Positions 39,983 to 47,507 of a stretch of 51,365 bases of DNA are shown one piece after another; positions within the stretch are counted from its first letter, which is position 1; each line of letters opens with the position of its first letter. The stretch comes from CAZCEC01 sp964497615 (GTDB taxonomy: Bacteria; Chloroflexota; Anaerolineae; Anaerolineales; UBA6663). A program made the position numbers and the translations under genes. The notes beneath the pieces are model-generated. The model was given only the letters and a program-made list of their open reading frames with translations, ran no database searches and was not told where the DNA came from. The stretch lies in assembly GCA_964497615.1 (NCBI GenBank), contig CAZCEC010000046.1, positions 1 through 51,365 on the forward strand, in the 5' to 3' direction.

Positions 39983-40702
39983 GTGGACGCGATTCATCTC
40001 CTGCCCTTCATCTCGACCGCCATCACCTTTGTCTTCGCGGCGGCGGTGCTCAACCGTTTCCGCGTTGGCCGCACCCTGCATTCACTCCTGTGGGGGCTGG
40101 GGTTGGTGTGGTACGGCCTGGGCACCCTGGCCGAGGCGTATCTGGCGCTGTGGTGGAGCCCGCTGGTGCTGCGCCTGTGGTATCTCTCCGGCGCCATGCT
40201 CACCGCCGCTTGGCTAGGGCAGGGCACCGTGTACCTGCTCATCCGCAAGCCGGGTGTGGCGCACGCCTTTGCCGCCGGGTTGATGCTGTTCTCGGTCGAC
40301 GCCGCCGTCGCCGTGTTCACCGCCCCCCTCACCGGCGCGAATTTCGTGCCTGGCGTTCCCATCTCAACGCAGTACAAGGCCCTGCTCACCCGCAGCGGCC
40401 TCATGGTCCTGACCACCATCCTGCTCAATATCTACGGCACCCTGGCGCTGGTGGGCGGCGCCCTGTGGAGCGCCTGGCTGTTCTGGCGCAAGCGTGCGCT
40501 GCTGCACCGCATGACGGGCAACATCATCATCGCCCTCGGGGCCATGTTCCCCGCCGCGGCAGGCACCCTCATCCGGCTGGGCCTGGGCGATTGGCTCTAC
40601 GTGAGCGAGTTGATTGGCGCGGCCCTCATGTTTGCAGGATTCTATCTGACCACCCGCCCGCAGCCAGTCAACCAGCGTGCCCCCGCCGCCGCCCGGGCCT
40701 AG
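39983..40702 (+). CDS. Seven-helix integral membrane protein, function unknown
   Basis: This 239-residue protein starts at GTG 39983. It has seven hydrophobic segments, among them LLPFISTAITFVFAAAVLNR, LLWGLGLVWYGLGTLAEAYL and LIGAALMFAGFYLTTR. There is no recognisable catalytic motif. Its topology and size recall 7TM sensor modules (7TMR-HISK-like). The gene is 8 bp after the MerR-type gene, so the pair may form a membrane sensor and regulator. The call is based on hydrophobicity only. Confidence 0.6.
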   Translation: MDAIHLLPFISTAITFVFAAAVLNRFRVGRTLHSLLWGLGLVWYGLGTLAEAYLALWWSPLVLRLWYLSGAMLTAAWLGQGTVYLLIRKPGVAHAFAAGLMLFSVDAAVAVFTAPLTGANFVPGVPISTQYKALLTRSGLMVLTTILLNIYGTLALVGGALWSAWLFWRKRALLHRMTGNIIIALGAMFPAAAGTLIRLGLGDWLYVSELIGAALMFAGFYLTTRPQPVNQRAPAAARA

Positions 40703-40756
40703 TGTAGGAACAGGTGACCTGCTCTACATGGCGTAGTCCGGCCCTTTACGGGCCGG
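40703..40756. terminator. Two consecutive hairpins after the 7TM gene
   Basis: Hairpin one is TGTAG-GAA-CAGGT-G-ACCTG-CT-CTACA (40703-40728), starting directly after the stop codon. Hairpin two is CCGGCCC-TTTAC-GGGCCGG (40738-40756). No T-run follows, so rho-independent termination is uncertain. Confidence 0.5.
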
Positions 40757-40876
40757 CCCCCGGCCATGAATGCCGCGCGCACGGATATACCAACCAGGTC
40801 ATCTGGTGCCGCACTAGCGCCTCCACTGAGATCAGGTCAAATAGTTAACGATTGGTTTGCTTTCCCGGAATCTGGA

Positions 40877-40885
40877 TGCTATCAT
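40877..40885 (+). promoter_or_regulatory. Extended -10 element (TG-C-TATCAT) of the hexapeptide-repeat gene
   Basis: TGCTATCAT ends 41 bases before the ATG at 40927. GGAGG is 5 bases upstream of the start. Confidence 0.5.
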
Positions 40886-40926
40886 CCTCCCGCCGGGGCT
40901 GTTTGAGCCGCCGGCTGGAGGCCCTG

Positions 40927-41739
40927 ATGGACGACAACACCCCCCAAACCGAAGCCGCCCCCGCACCGCGAAGCGTCTTTAACCCGCCGCCGCCGCCCCA
41001 GGCCATCATCATCCCGCCGGCCCAACCCAGCCATCTGCGCGGGCCGAGCCGCCTGGGCCGCGTGTCGGACGCCTTCTGGAAGGGCGCCACCCTGTTCTCG
41101 TTGGTGGTGAACCTGGTGCTGCTCCTGGTGGTGCTGGTGCTGGGACTGCTGGTCTTTCAGATCAAACGCACCATCGCCGCGCCCCTGGTGGGCGGGCTGC
41201 ACGCCAACTTCGTGCAGATGGACGAAGCGAGCATCGTGACCACGGTGCTGGTCGAGGACACCATCCAGGTGGTGGATACCATCCAGGTGGTGGATACCAT
41301 TCAGGTCGTCGACACGATCCAGGTCGACGACACCCTGCCCGTCGTCTTTGATCTCCCGCTCAGAACAGACACCGTGGTCACCCTCACGCGCGATGTGTCG
41401 GTGCCCAACACGACCGTCTATCTCAACGGGTTGCCCGTGCCCACCGACATTATCCTGCCCGCGGGCACGCCGCTGGACGTTGAACTGAATCTGGTCGTGC
41501 CCGTGAGCCAGACGGTGCCGGTGGTGCTCAATGTGCCGGTCAACCTGGAGGTGCCGGTCAACCTGGAGGTGCCCGTCAATCTGGACGTGCCTGTGAGCCT
41601 GGAAGTGCCGGTCAACATCCCCTTGCGCGAGACCGAGCTGCACACGCCCTTCACCAACCTGGCCGCGCTGGTGGCTCCATACGATAAGCTACTCGACAAC
41701 ACCCCCTCCTCGTGGGCCGAGTTCTTCGGCCTGAAGTAA
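40927..41739 (+). CDS. Single-pass membrane protein with hexapeptide repeats
   Basis: This protein has 270 residues, with a Pro-rich cytosolic head (1-50), one transmembrane helix (about 54-78, LFSLVVNLVLLLVVLVLGLL) and a long extracellular part. Two blocks of 6-residue repeats are striking: DTIQVV repeated four times plus DTLPVV (111-140), and VPVNLE/VPVNLD/VPVSLE/VPVNIP five times (203-232). Alternating hydrophobic and polar residues in a 6-residue period suggest beta-strands stacked in a solenoid or a rod. The DNA repeats (18 bp) mirror the protein. No family was recognised. The ATG at 40927 follows GGAGG. Confidence 0.65.
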   Translation: MDDNTPQTEAAPAPRSVFNPPPPPQAIIIPPAQPSHLRGPSRLGRVSDAFWKGATLFSLVVNLVLLLVVLVLGLLVFQIKRTIAAPLVGGLHANFVQMDEASIVTTVLVEDTIQVVDTIQVVDTIQVVDTIQVDDTLPVVFDLPLRTDTVVTLTRDVSVPNTTVYLNGLPVPTDIILPAGTPLDVELNLVVPVSQTVPVVLNVPVNLEVPVNLEVPVNLDVPVSLEVPVNIPLRETELHTPFTNLAALVAPYDKLLDNTPSSWAEFFGLK

Positions 41740-41740
41740 C

Positions 41741-42634
41741 TTGGCCGCCGACCGACCGCCCGTCTGCGACTACGAAGGCTCCGACTATCAGCAGACGTTT
41801 TGGGACACCGGAGAACGCGCCTACGAGGACCAGAGCGAGGCGCGCGCGCTGGCCGCGCTTCTCCCGCCCCAAGGGCGGCTGCTGCTGGAGATCGGCGCGG
41901 GCGCCGGGCGCAACACGCCCCGTTATGCTGGCTACGAGCAGGTGGTGCTGCTCGATTACTCGCGCACCCAGTTGGAGCAAGCCCAGGCGCGGCTAGGGAC
42001 CGGACCGCGCTACATCTACGTCGCCGCGGACGTGTATGCGCTGCCGTTCGCGCCCGGCCTGTTCGATGCGGCCACCATGATCCGCGTCATCCATCACATG
42101 GCCGACGCCCCCGCCGCCCTGCGCCAGATTCGGGCCGTCCTCACTCCCGGCGCTACCTTTATTCTAGAGTTCGCCAACAAGCGCCACCTCAAGTCCATCC
42201 TGCGCTGGCTGCTCCGCCGCCAGACCTGGAGCCCCTTCGCGCCGGAGCCGGTCGAGTTCGTGGCCCTCAACTTCGACTTCCACCCGCGCACCATGCTGCG
42301 CTGGCTGCGCGAGAGTCAATTGACCCCCCAGCGCGTGCGGGCGCTGTCCTACTTCCGTCTGGGTTTTCTCAAGCGCCGGGTGCCCACGAACGTGCTGGTG
42401 AGCCTCGACGCCCTGCTCCAACCCACCGGCCAATGGCTGCAATACTCGCCCAGCCTGTTCGTGCGCGCCGAAGCCGCCGGCCCCGGCCCAACGGCCACTT
42501 CCGGGCAGTTCTTCCGCTGCCCGGCCTGCGCCAGCGTCAACCTGGCCGACCAGGGAGATCATCTGCTATGCGGCGTGTGCGGTAGGAAGTGGGAAGTGCG
42601 CGGCGGGATCTACGACTTTCGTCAGCCCGTCTAA
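41741..42634 (+). CDS. Class I SAM methyltransferase with C-terminal zinc ribbon
   Basis: This protein has 297 residues. The methyltransferase type 11 fold starts at about residue 45. Motif I is LLEIGAGAGRNTPRY (E50 to G56). An acidic motif II follows (LLDYSRTQLEQAQARLG), then the DVYALPFAPGLFDAATMI segment. The final 40 residues hold a Trm112-like ribbon CPAC...CGVC. The substrate is unknown (small molecule, tRNA or protein). It starts TTG one base after the preceding stop, so it may be translated from the same mRNA. Confidence 0.82.
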   Translation: MAADRPPVCDYEGSDYQQTFWDTGERAYEDQSEARALAALLPPQGRLLLEIGAGAGRNTPRYAGYEQVVLLDYSRTQLEQAQARLGTGPRYIYVAADVYALPFAPGLFDAATMIRVIHHMADAPAALRQIRAVLTPGATFILEFANKRHLKSILRWLLRRQTWSPFAPEPVEFVALNFDFHPRTMLRWLRESQLTPQRVRALSYFRLGFLKRRVPTNVLVSLDALLQPTGQWLQYSPSLFVRAEAAGPGPTATSGQFFRCPACASVNLADQGDHLLCGVCGRKWEVRGGIYDFRQPV

Positions 42635-42637
42635 AAC

Positions 42638-42679
42638 GGGAAAGGCGGGATATTGGCGTGCCAATATCCCGCCTTTCCC
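42638..42679. terminator. Bidirectional terminator, 20-bp perfect stem
   Basis: GGGAAAGGCGGGATATTGGC (42638-42657) pairs perfectly with its complement at 42660-42679, with a GT tip. It separates the plus-strand methyltransferase from the minus-strand ArsR-DUF2087 gene that converges on it. Confidence 0.85.
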
Positions 42680-42698
42680 TTATTTCCTTCCGTTCCAG

Positions 42699-43289
42699 CT
42701 AGGCCCGCCAATACGCCCCGCCGCCCCCCTCGCGCTGCATCCAGCCATACTCCACCATGGCACGCCTCAGGGTGGCACTGTCGCGGTTCAGGCGCTTAAG
42801 GCGCTCGTTCACTTCCTTCTCGGTGTAGCGCTGCCCGGCCTCGAAGGCCCGCAGCGCATAGCGCACCACCACCTGGAACTTCTTCTCCTGCGCCGGAAAT
42901 TCCCGGATAGCGCCGTCGGGCCGCAGAAACTCGCGCAGCACCTTGCGCTCGTACTCGTCGGCGCTTTCCACCGGCGCCTCGGCGCGCGGCCGAGCCAGCA
43001 CCTGCCCTGCCAGCGCGTGGATGCGGTCCAGGCGCAAGCGGTAAGTTTGGCCCTCCGCCTCAGGCGCCTCCACCAATCCCAGGTGGACCAGTTGATCCAG
43101 TTGGCGCTGGATCGTGGCCGGCTTCTCAGCCAACATCTCCGCTAATTGCTCTACCGAATAGCGCCCGCCTGCCAGCCGCCCTGCGATCTGCAGGCGGCGC
43201 GCGTCGGACAGCCCGCGCAGAAAGTCCAGCACAGCGGGCACGCTCTCTGCCGGTATCCGTTCTGGGTCCATCAACGTTTCAGCGTTCAT
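42699..43289 (-). CDS. ArsR-type winged-helix regulator with DUF2087 domain, copy 1
   Basis: This protein has 196 residues. The N-terminal winged helix (FLRGLSDARRLQIAGRLAGG, then QLAEMLAEKPATIQRQLDQLVHLGLVE) is ArsR-like. The C-terminal DUF2087 domain shows YERKVLREFLRPDGAIREFP and VNERLKRLNRDSATLRRAMVEYG. No cysteine-based metal site is present, so this is not a classical arsenic sensor. The ATG at 43289 is preferred over an upstream TTG at 43298. It is paralogous to the next gene and in tandem with it. Confidence 0.82.
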   Translation of the reverse strand: MNAETLMDPERIPAESVPAVLDFLRGLSDARRLQIAGRLAGGRYSVEQLAEMLAEKPATIQRQLDQLVHLGLVEAPEAEGQTYRLRLDRIHALAGQVLARPRAEAPVESADEYERKVLREFLRPDGAIREFPAQEKKFQVVVRYALRAFEAGQRYTEKEVNERLKRLNRDSATLRRAMVEYGWMQREGGGGAYWRA

Positions 43290-43315
43290 GCTTTCCAACT
43301 TTCGCCTAGTCAGCC

Positions 43316-43360
43316 ACTTCCCCCAGTTCCTTCATTTCCCCTATTTCCCCTTATCTCCTT
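43316..43360. repeat. Five-unit 9-bp-period array abutting the ArsR-DUF2087 stop
   Basis: ACTTCCCCC, AGTTCCTTC, ATTTCCCCT, ATTTCCCCT and TATCTCCTT follow one another without gaps, four bases before the stop codon of the minus-strand gene (43365). Purine-rich in the mRNA. Confidence 0.7.
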
Positions 43361-43364
43361 CGCC

Positions 43365-43916
43365 TTACACCCGCCAGTACTTCCCATTCTCCCTCGCCAT
43401 CAACTTGTAGCCTATCAGCGCCCGCCGCAGGCTGGCCGTGTCGGCATGGAACCGCCGTAGCCGCTCGTTAACGGTCTTCTCCACGTAGGCGCGCCCCGGC
43501 TCGAAGACCTGTACGACATGCCGCAGCACGGCCTGGAGCTTCTTCTGCTGGGCGGGAATCTCCTTAAGAGCGCCGTCCGGCAGCAGAAAATCCTTGAGCA
43601 CCTTGCGGTCATAGGCCGCCACGTCCACATCCGCCGCCGACTGGGGCAGGGTGTCGTGCGCCAGCAGGCGGTTGGCCAGTGCGTGCACCACCTCCAGGCG
43701 CAGCCGGTAGAGCTTGGCATGGCCCTCCTGTTGGGCCTCCACCAGGCCCGCCCGCGCCAGGTACGACAAGTGATGCGACACCGTGGCCGGCTTGATGTCC
43801 AGCATTTCGGCCAGCACCTCGCCCGAATAGCTGCCCTGCGCCAACAGCCCCGCGATTTTCAGCCGATTCTCGTCCGCCAGGGCCTTGAAGAACTGTAATA
43901 GCTCAGTTTCTGTCAC
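43365..43916 (-). CDS. ArsR-type winged-helix regulator with DUF2087 domain, copy 2
   Basis: This protein has 183 residues with the same domains as the preceding copy: ArsR winged helix (LKIAGLLAQGSYSGEVLAEM, then KPATVSHHLSYLARAGLVE) and DUF2087 (YDRKVLKDFLLPDGALKEIP, then TASLRRALIGYKLMARENGKYW). The two share roughly 40 percent identity by eye. The start is GTG at 43916. A TACAAT -10 box and a repeat-rich operator lie just upstream, suggesting autoregulation. Confidence 0.82.
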   Translation of the reverse strand: MTETELLQFFKALADENRLKIAGLLAQGSYSGEVLAEMLDIKPATVSHHLSYLARAGLVEAQQEGHAKLYRLRLEVVHALANRLLAHDTLPQSAADVDVAAYDRKVLKDFLLPDGALKEIPAQQKKLQAVLRHVVQVFEPGRAYVEKTVNERLRRFHADTASLRRALIGYKLMARENGKYWRV

Positions 43917-43923
43917 GTCCGAC

Positions 43924-43960
43924 TCGATTAAAGATTAGATGATTATCGAATGTTATTGTA
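43924..43960 (-). promoter_or_regulatory. Promoter and operator of ArsR-DUF2087 copy 2
   Basis: On the minus strand TACAAT (43960-43955) is followed by an AT-rich leader with three TAATC words (plus-strand GATTA at 43926, 43933 and 43941) bounded by TCGAT (43924) and ATCGA (43945-43949). Such a site just downstream of the -10 box would block transcription when the regulator binds. Confidence 0.5.
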
Positions 43961-44084
43961 GCCACACGCCCGGCGGTTGTCAAGCGGCCATGGCGCGTGG
44001 CGCGCCAGATACACCCTGCGCGCCCGGTGGTTAAACGCCACCGGCCAGGCAGTGCCTGGCCGGTGCGTTCAAGCGTGTGGGGTT

Positions 44085-44915
44085 CTATTCCAGGCTTTCC
44101 GCCAGGGCCACCATCGCCGCCATGTCCAGGTATTCCAGGGATTGCGGGTCGCCCATCTTGGTCAGCTCGAACAGCACCCCGTCCGCGCGCCAGCGCAGCC
44201 GCTGGACCGGCGCCTCGGCGTTCCACACCGCCTCGGTCGAGCCAGGGTAGACCACGAACGTGCCTTCGACATACTCGGCCGGTTGGCCGTTGACGGTGAC
44301 GGCCACCGCCGCGCCCGCCGGCACCTCTTCCCACTGTGACGTCGGCAGAGCCGCCAGGCTTTGGCTCAGCACCAACCCGCCGCCCTCCGCGGCAGCATAG
44401 CCCAACCGCAGGGTGCCAGCCTCGGGGTAGGCTTCCACGTAGTTCCAGGTGAGCTCGCTGTGGCTTGGCAGCACACGGGCGTCGAACCCAATGGCCGCTT
44501 CAGCCGCCGTCAATTGGCAAGCCAGGTCCGCGCCGCACACGTCGGCGGCGAACGAGGGGGCCACGGCGGTTGGGCCAACGCTTGGCTCAGCCGCGCCGAT
44601 CGCCTCGGGCACCCCAAAGGCTTCACTGGCCGCCGGGTTGAAGAACAGCCACACGCTCTGGGCCAGGGCCCGGCCTTGGGGCGTCACCAGGAGAGCGGCG
44701 GCCACAGCCACCACCGCCAGGGTTGAGAACCCCATCCAGCGCAGCCGCGCGGCATGGGGATAGGGGGTATTCATCGTCAGTCGTCCTTTCAGGTGGGCCG
44801 GAGCGCCGGGGCGCGCGCCGAGTTGGGCACGCAGAGCAGGCCACAGGTCGGTGTTCGCCGGCACGGCGTCTTCGGCCAGTTGATTAAGAGTCTTGGTCAA
44901 CAGCTTGTCGTTCAT
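44085..44915 (-). CDS. Anti-sigma factor-like membrane protein (DUF4367)
   Basis: This protein has 276 residues: a cytosolic N-terminal segment of about 60 residues (anti-sigma-like, starts MNDKLLTKTLNQLAED), one transmembrane helix (about 62-85, MGFSTLAVVAVAAALLVTP), then an extracellular domain ending in a DUF4367-type region (RADGVLFELTKMGDPQSLEYL). It is encoded directly after an ECF sigma factor with a TGATG overlap, the normal arrangement for a sigma/anti-sigma pair. The ATG at 44915 is supported by GGAGGAG at 44923-44930. It lacks the zinc-binding HxxxCxxC motif of ZAS anti-sigmas. Confidence 0.82.
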   Translation of the reverse strand: MNDKLLTKTLNQLAEDAVPANTDLWPALRAQLGARPGAPAHLKGRLTMNTPYPHAARLRWMGFSTLAVVAVAAALLVTPQGRALAQSVWLFFNPAASEAFGVPEAIGAAEPSVGPTAVAPSFAADVCGADLACQLTAAEAAIGFDARVLPSHSELTWNYVEAYPEAGTLRLGYAAAEGGGLVLSQSLAALPTSQWEEVPAGAAVAVTVNGQPAEYVEGTFVVYPGSTEAVWNAEAPVQRLRWRADGVLFELTKMGDPQSLEYLDMAAMVALAESLE

Positions 44916-45562
44916 CAGCATTCTCCTCCCCGCTCGGGCGGTGCGGTGGGCGAGCGCGGCTCCGCGGCCGGCTGGGCGGCGCCGCCCAACACTGGCCCCA
45001 ACCACTCCCGCAGGCGTTCGCGGGCCGAGTGCAGCCGCCACTTGATGGTGCCCGGCGGGGTATCCAGTTCAGCCGCCATCTCGCGCTCGCTGCGGCCCAG
45101 GTAGTAGCGCCGCACCACGGCAGCCCGCTCGGCGGGCGGCAGTTGGCCCAGCGCGCGCCACACCGCCTGCCGCACCTCCACCGCCTCGGCCAGGCTTTCA
45201 GGGCCGGGGGCAGGGTCAGTCAGGAGTTCAGCCAGCGTCACGGACTCGTCGTCAGCCGCGCTGCCGCTGAGCGGCGCATCCAGCGAGACGGTGCGGGCCC
45301 GGCGCGTGGCGGCCTTGACGGCGTCGTTCACCACGCTGCGCAGGAACCAGGGCACGAACGGACGGCTGGGGTCAAACTGGCCGATGCGGTCGTACGCCCG
45401 CAGGAAGGCCGTCTGCACCAGGTCCTCGGCCAGCGCCTGGTCGCGCACGATAAGGTAGGCGGCGCGGATGGCGCGCAGTTGGTACCGGCGCACCAGCGCT
45501 TCCAGCCCGCCGACCTCGCCGCGTTTCAGCGCCGCGATTGCCTGCCTATCGTCCACGGTCAT
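44915..45562 (-). CDS. ECF-type RNA polymerase sigma factor
   Basis: This protein has 215 residues. Region 2 is LEALVRRYQLRAIRAAYLIV, followed by DLVQTAFLRAYDRIGQFDPSRP. Region 4 is ALGQLPPAERAAVVRRYYL, followed by SEREMAAELDTPPGTIKWRLHSARERL. It directs RNA polymerase to a small regulon, usually including itself. The ATG at 45562 (MTVDDRQAIAALKRGEVGG) has a close AAAGG. Earlier in-frame starts precede any similarity. It is co-translated with the anti-sigma factor. Confidence 0.93.
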   Translation of the reverse strand: MTVDDRQAIAALKRGEVGGLEALVRRYQLRAIRAAYLIVRDQALAEDLVQTAFLRAYDRIGQFDPSRPFVPWFLRSVVNDAVKAATRRARTVSLDAPLSGSAADDESVTLAELLTDPAPGPESLAEAVEVRQAVWRALGQLPPAERAAVVRRYYLGRSEREMAAELDTPPGTIKWRLHSARERLREWLGPVLGGAAQPAAEPRSPTAPPERGGEC

Positions 45563-45703
45563 CCTTTCGTTTGCCCAGTCCGTTGCTCTGCCGAGTGAAC
45601 CCTCACTCTTTCTATTATCCCTGACCGGCCCATTTGGTTGGCGCGAGTTTTCGCCCATCGTCGCCTGCCCCAGCATGGGGTTTCGTCACCTGCCCGCATC
45701 TTT

Positions 45704-45732
45704 TTGTAGGGTTCGTCCTTCTCAGGTAGAAT
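45704..45732 (+). promoter_or_regulatory. Promoter of the phosphoribosyltransferase gene
   Basis: TTGTAG (45704-45709), 17-bp spacer and TAGAAT (45727-45732). AAGGAG at 45755-45760 precedes the ATG at 45771. Confidence 0.6.
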
Positions 45733-45770
45733 CCCTTCGGCCGCACCACTCGACAAGGAGTTTGACCCTC

Positions 45771-46325
45771 ATGCCCACCCAACGCGAAACCTACCCCGTG
45801 GAAATCGCCGGCGTCAAGCGTGACCTGCGCCTGTTCGAAGTCAAGCCGGGCCTGAAGATTGCGGTGCTCAACATCCTGGGCGATACCGAACTGGTGGAAG
45901 CTGCCGCCGTGGGCTTGGCGGCGAAGCTGGCGGCCGTCGAATACGATCTACTGGTGACAGCCGAGGCCAAGAGCATCCCGCTGATCCATGCCCTCTCGGT
46001 GCATACCCATAAGCCTTACGTCGTGCTGCGCAAGAATTACAAACCCTACATGGGCCAGACGGTGCAGGCCGAGACGCTCTCCATCACGACTGGCGCGCCG
46101 CAGACCCTGCACCTGGACGAGAAGGACCACGACCTGGTGAAGAACAAGCGGGTGGTGTTGGTGGACGACGTCATTTCCACCGGCTCCACCCTGCAAGGCA
46201 TGCGGCTGGTGCTCCAAAAGGCCGGCGCGCGGGTAGTAGCCGAGTCGGCCATCTTCACCGAGGGCGAGCGCGCCCAGTGGGAAAACATCGTGGCGCTGGG
46301 GCACTTGCCCGTCTTCACCGGCTAA
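45771..46325 (+). CDS. Phosphoribosyltransferase (adenine PRT-like)
   Basis: This 184-residue type I phosphoribosyltransferase has the PRPP loop RVVLVDDVISTGST near residue 126, and an upstream YDLLVTAEAKSIPLIHAL segment that matches the purine-binding face of adenine/xanthine PRTs. It would convert a free base plus PRPP to a nucleotide, complementing the nucleoside hydrolase elsewhere in the window. The base specificity is not certain. The next gene (HIT protein) overlaps the stop by TAATG. Confidence 0.85.
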   Translation: MPTQRETYPVEIAGVKRDLRLFEVKPGLKIAVLNILGDTELVEAAAVGLAAKLAAVEYDLLVTAEAKSIPLIHALSVHTHKPYVVLRKNYKPYMGQTVQAETLSITTGAPQTLHLDEKDHDLVKNKRVVLVDDVISTGSTLQGMRLVLQKAGARVVAESAIFTEGERAQWENIVALGHLPVFTG

Positions 46326-46801
46326 TGCGGCCGGCCAGCTATGTCCCCAACTGCATGGCCTGCGAGGCCAATGCCGGCGAGCGCACCGCGCCCGGCGGCG
46401 TGATTTACCAGGACAGCTTTTGGCGTTTGGAGCACATCCTCAGCCCGGCCCCATTGGCGGGGTGGTTGGTGCTCAAGCCGCTGCGCCATTGCGAGGGGCT
46501 AGAGGAATTGACCGAGCAAGAAGCAGCCGGCCTCGGCTCCCTGCTGCGCGCCGCCTGCCTCGCGCTCCGGGCCGTAACCGGCGCGGCCAAGGTGTACAGC
46601 CTCTTCCTGGGGGAAGCCGTCGCGCACTTGCACATCCACCTCATCCCCCGCGCGCCCGGCCACCCGGAGGCGTTGCGCGGCCCGAGGGTCTTCGAGCTTT
46701 TGCGCCGCGCCGCCGAAACCGGTCAGGGCGTGCCCGAGGCGGACGCGGCCGCCATCGCCGGGGCGGTGCGCCAACGATTGGCCGCGGTAAGAGCCGCGTA
46801 A
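46325..46801 (+). CDS. HIT-family nucleotide hydrolase
   Basis: This protein has 158 residues with the HIT motif HLHIHLIPR near residue 100 and the conserved N-terminal CMACEANAGE segment with two cysteines, which may bind zinc. Members hydrolyse or transfer nucleotide phosphoramidates. The ATG at 46325 overlaps the stop of the phosphoribosyltransferase gene, so the genes are cotranslated and a role in nucleotide housekeeping is likely. Confidence 0.85.
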   Translation: MRPASYVPNCMACEANAGERTAPGGVIYQDSFWRLEHILSPAPLAGWLVLKPLRHCEGLEELTEQEAAGLGSLLRAACLALRAVTGAAKVYSLFLGEAVAHLHIHLIPRAPGHPEALRGPRVFELLRRAAETGQGVPEADAAAIAGAVRQRLAAVRAA

Positions 46802-46811
46802 TATCTGGCAG

Positions 46812-46817
46812 TACAAT
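46812..46817 (+). promoter_or_regulatory. -10 box (TACAAT) of the molybdopterin oxidoreductase gene
   Basis: TACAAT lies 27 bases before the ATG at 46845, with AGGAGG at 46834-46839. No clear -35. Confidence 0.5.
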
Positions 46818-46844
46818 AGGACGTACGACCCTCAGGAGGTGCCC

Positions 46845-47486
46845 ATGCTCAAGAGCATGTTTGGACGCAAAGACGACGAAGAGCGCGTGCGCAAGGAGGG
46901 GCGGCTGCCCCCCGGCCAGTCGCTCACCAACCGCTTCCCCGTGCTGCACTACGGCCCCGTGCCCCGCTTCGACCCGGCCACCTGGGACCTGCGCGTGTTT
47001 GGCGAGGTGGAAGAGGAGAAGCGCTGGAACTGGGATGAATTTCAGAAACTGCCCCGCACCCAGATCAAGATGGACATCCACTGCGTTACGCGGTGGAGCA
47101 AGTTCGACACCGACTGGGAGGGGGTCTCCCTCAAGAGCCTGGTGGATGCCGGCCTGATCAAGCTTAAGCCGGCGGCCCGCCACCTGTTGCAGCACTGCGA
47201 GTACGGCTTCACCGTCAATATCCCGCTGGACGTGGCGCTCTCCGACAACTTCCTGCTCGCCACCCACTTCGACGGCCAACCGCTGGACGCCGACCACGGC
47301 TACCCCCTGCGCGGCGTCGTCGGCAACATTGTCGGCTCCGGCCTCAAGACTCCATATCTATGGAAGGGCGGCAAGTGGCTGCGCGGCCTGGAATTTCTCG
47401 CGCAGGACCGGCTAGGCTTCTGGGAGCAGGCCGGTTACCACAACGAGGCGGACGTGTGGAAGGAGCAGCGGTTCGCGTACGGATAG
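46845..47486 (+). CDS. Sulfite oxidase-like molybdopterin oxidoreductase
   Basis: This 213-residue protein belongs to the sulfite oxidase-like (MsrP/YedY-type, PF00174) family. It has FPVLHYGPVPRFDPATWDLRV, the Mo-ligand cysteine C80 in KMDIHCVTRWS, then GVVGNIVGSGLKTPYLWKGG and WLRGLEFLAQDRLGFWE. There is no signal peptide, so it is probably cytosolic. It likely reduces or oxidises a small sulfur or N-oxide compound using Mo-MPT. A GTG at 46839 is a weaker start, since the ATG at 46845 has the good ribosome binding site (AGGAGG). Confidence 0.88.
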   Translation: MLKSMFGRKDDEERVRKEGRLPPGQSLTNRFPVLHYGPVPRFDPATWDLRVFGEVEEEKRWNWDEFQKLPRTQIKMDIHCVTRWSKFDTDWEGVSLKSLVDAGLIKLKPAARHLLQHCEYGFTVNIPLDVALSDNFLLATHFDGQPLDADHGYPLRGVVGNIVGSGLKTPYLWKGGKWLRGLEFLAQDRLGFWEQAGYHNEADVWKEQRFAYG

Positions 47487-47491
47487 TTTTG

Positions 47492-47500
47492 TGCTATCCT
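47492..47500 (+). promoter_or_regulatory. Extended -10 promoter of the response regulator (leaderless)
   Basis: TG-C-TATCCT ends 7 bases before the ATG at 47508, and no Shine-Dalgarno exists, so the transcript is expected to start at or near the start codon. Confidence 0.55.
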
Positions 47501-47507
47501 CGCGCCA

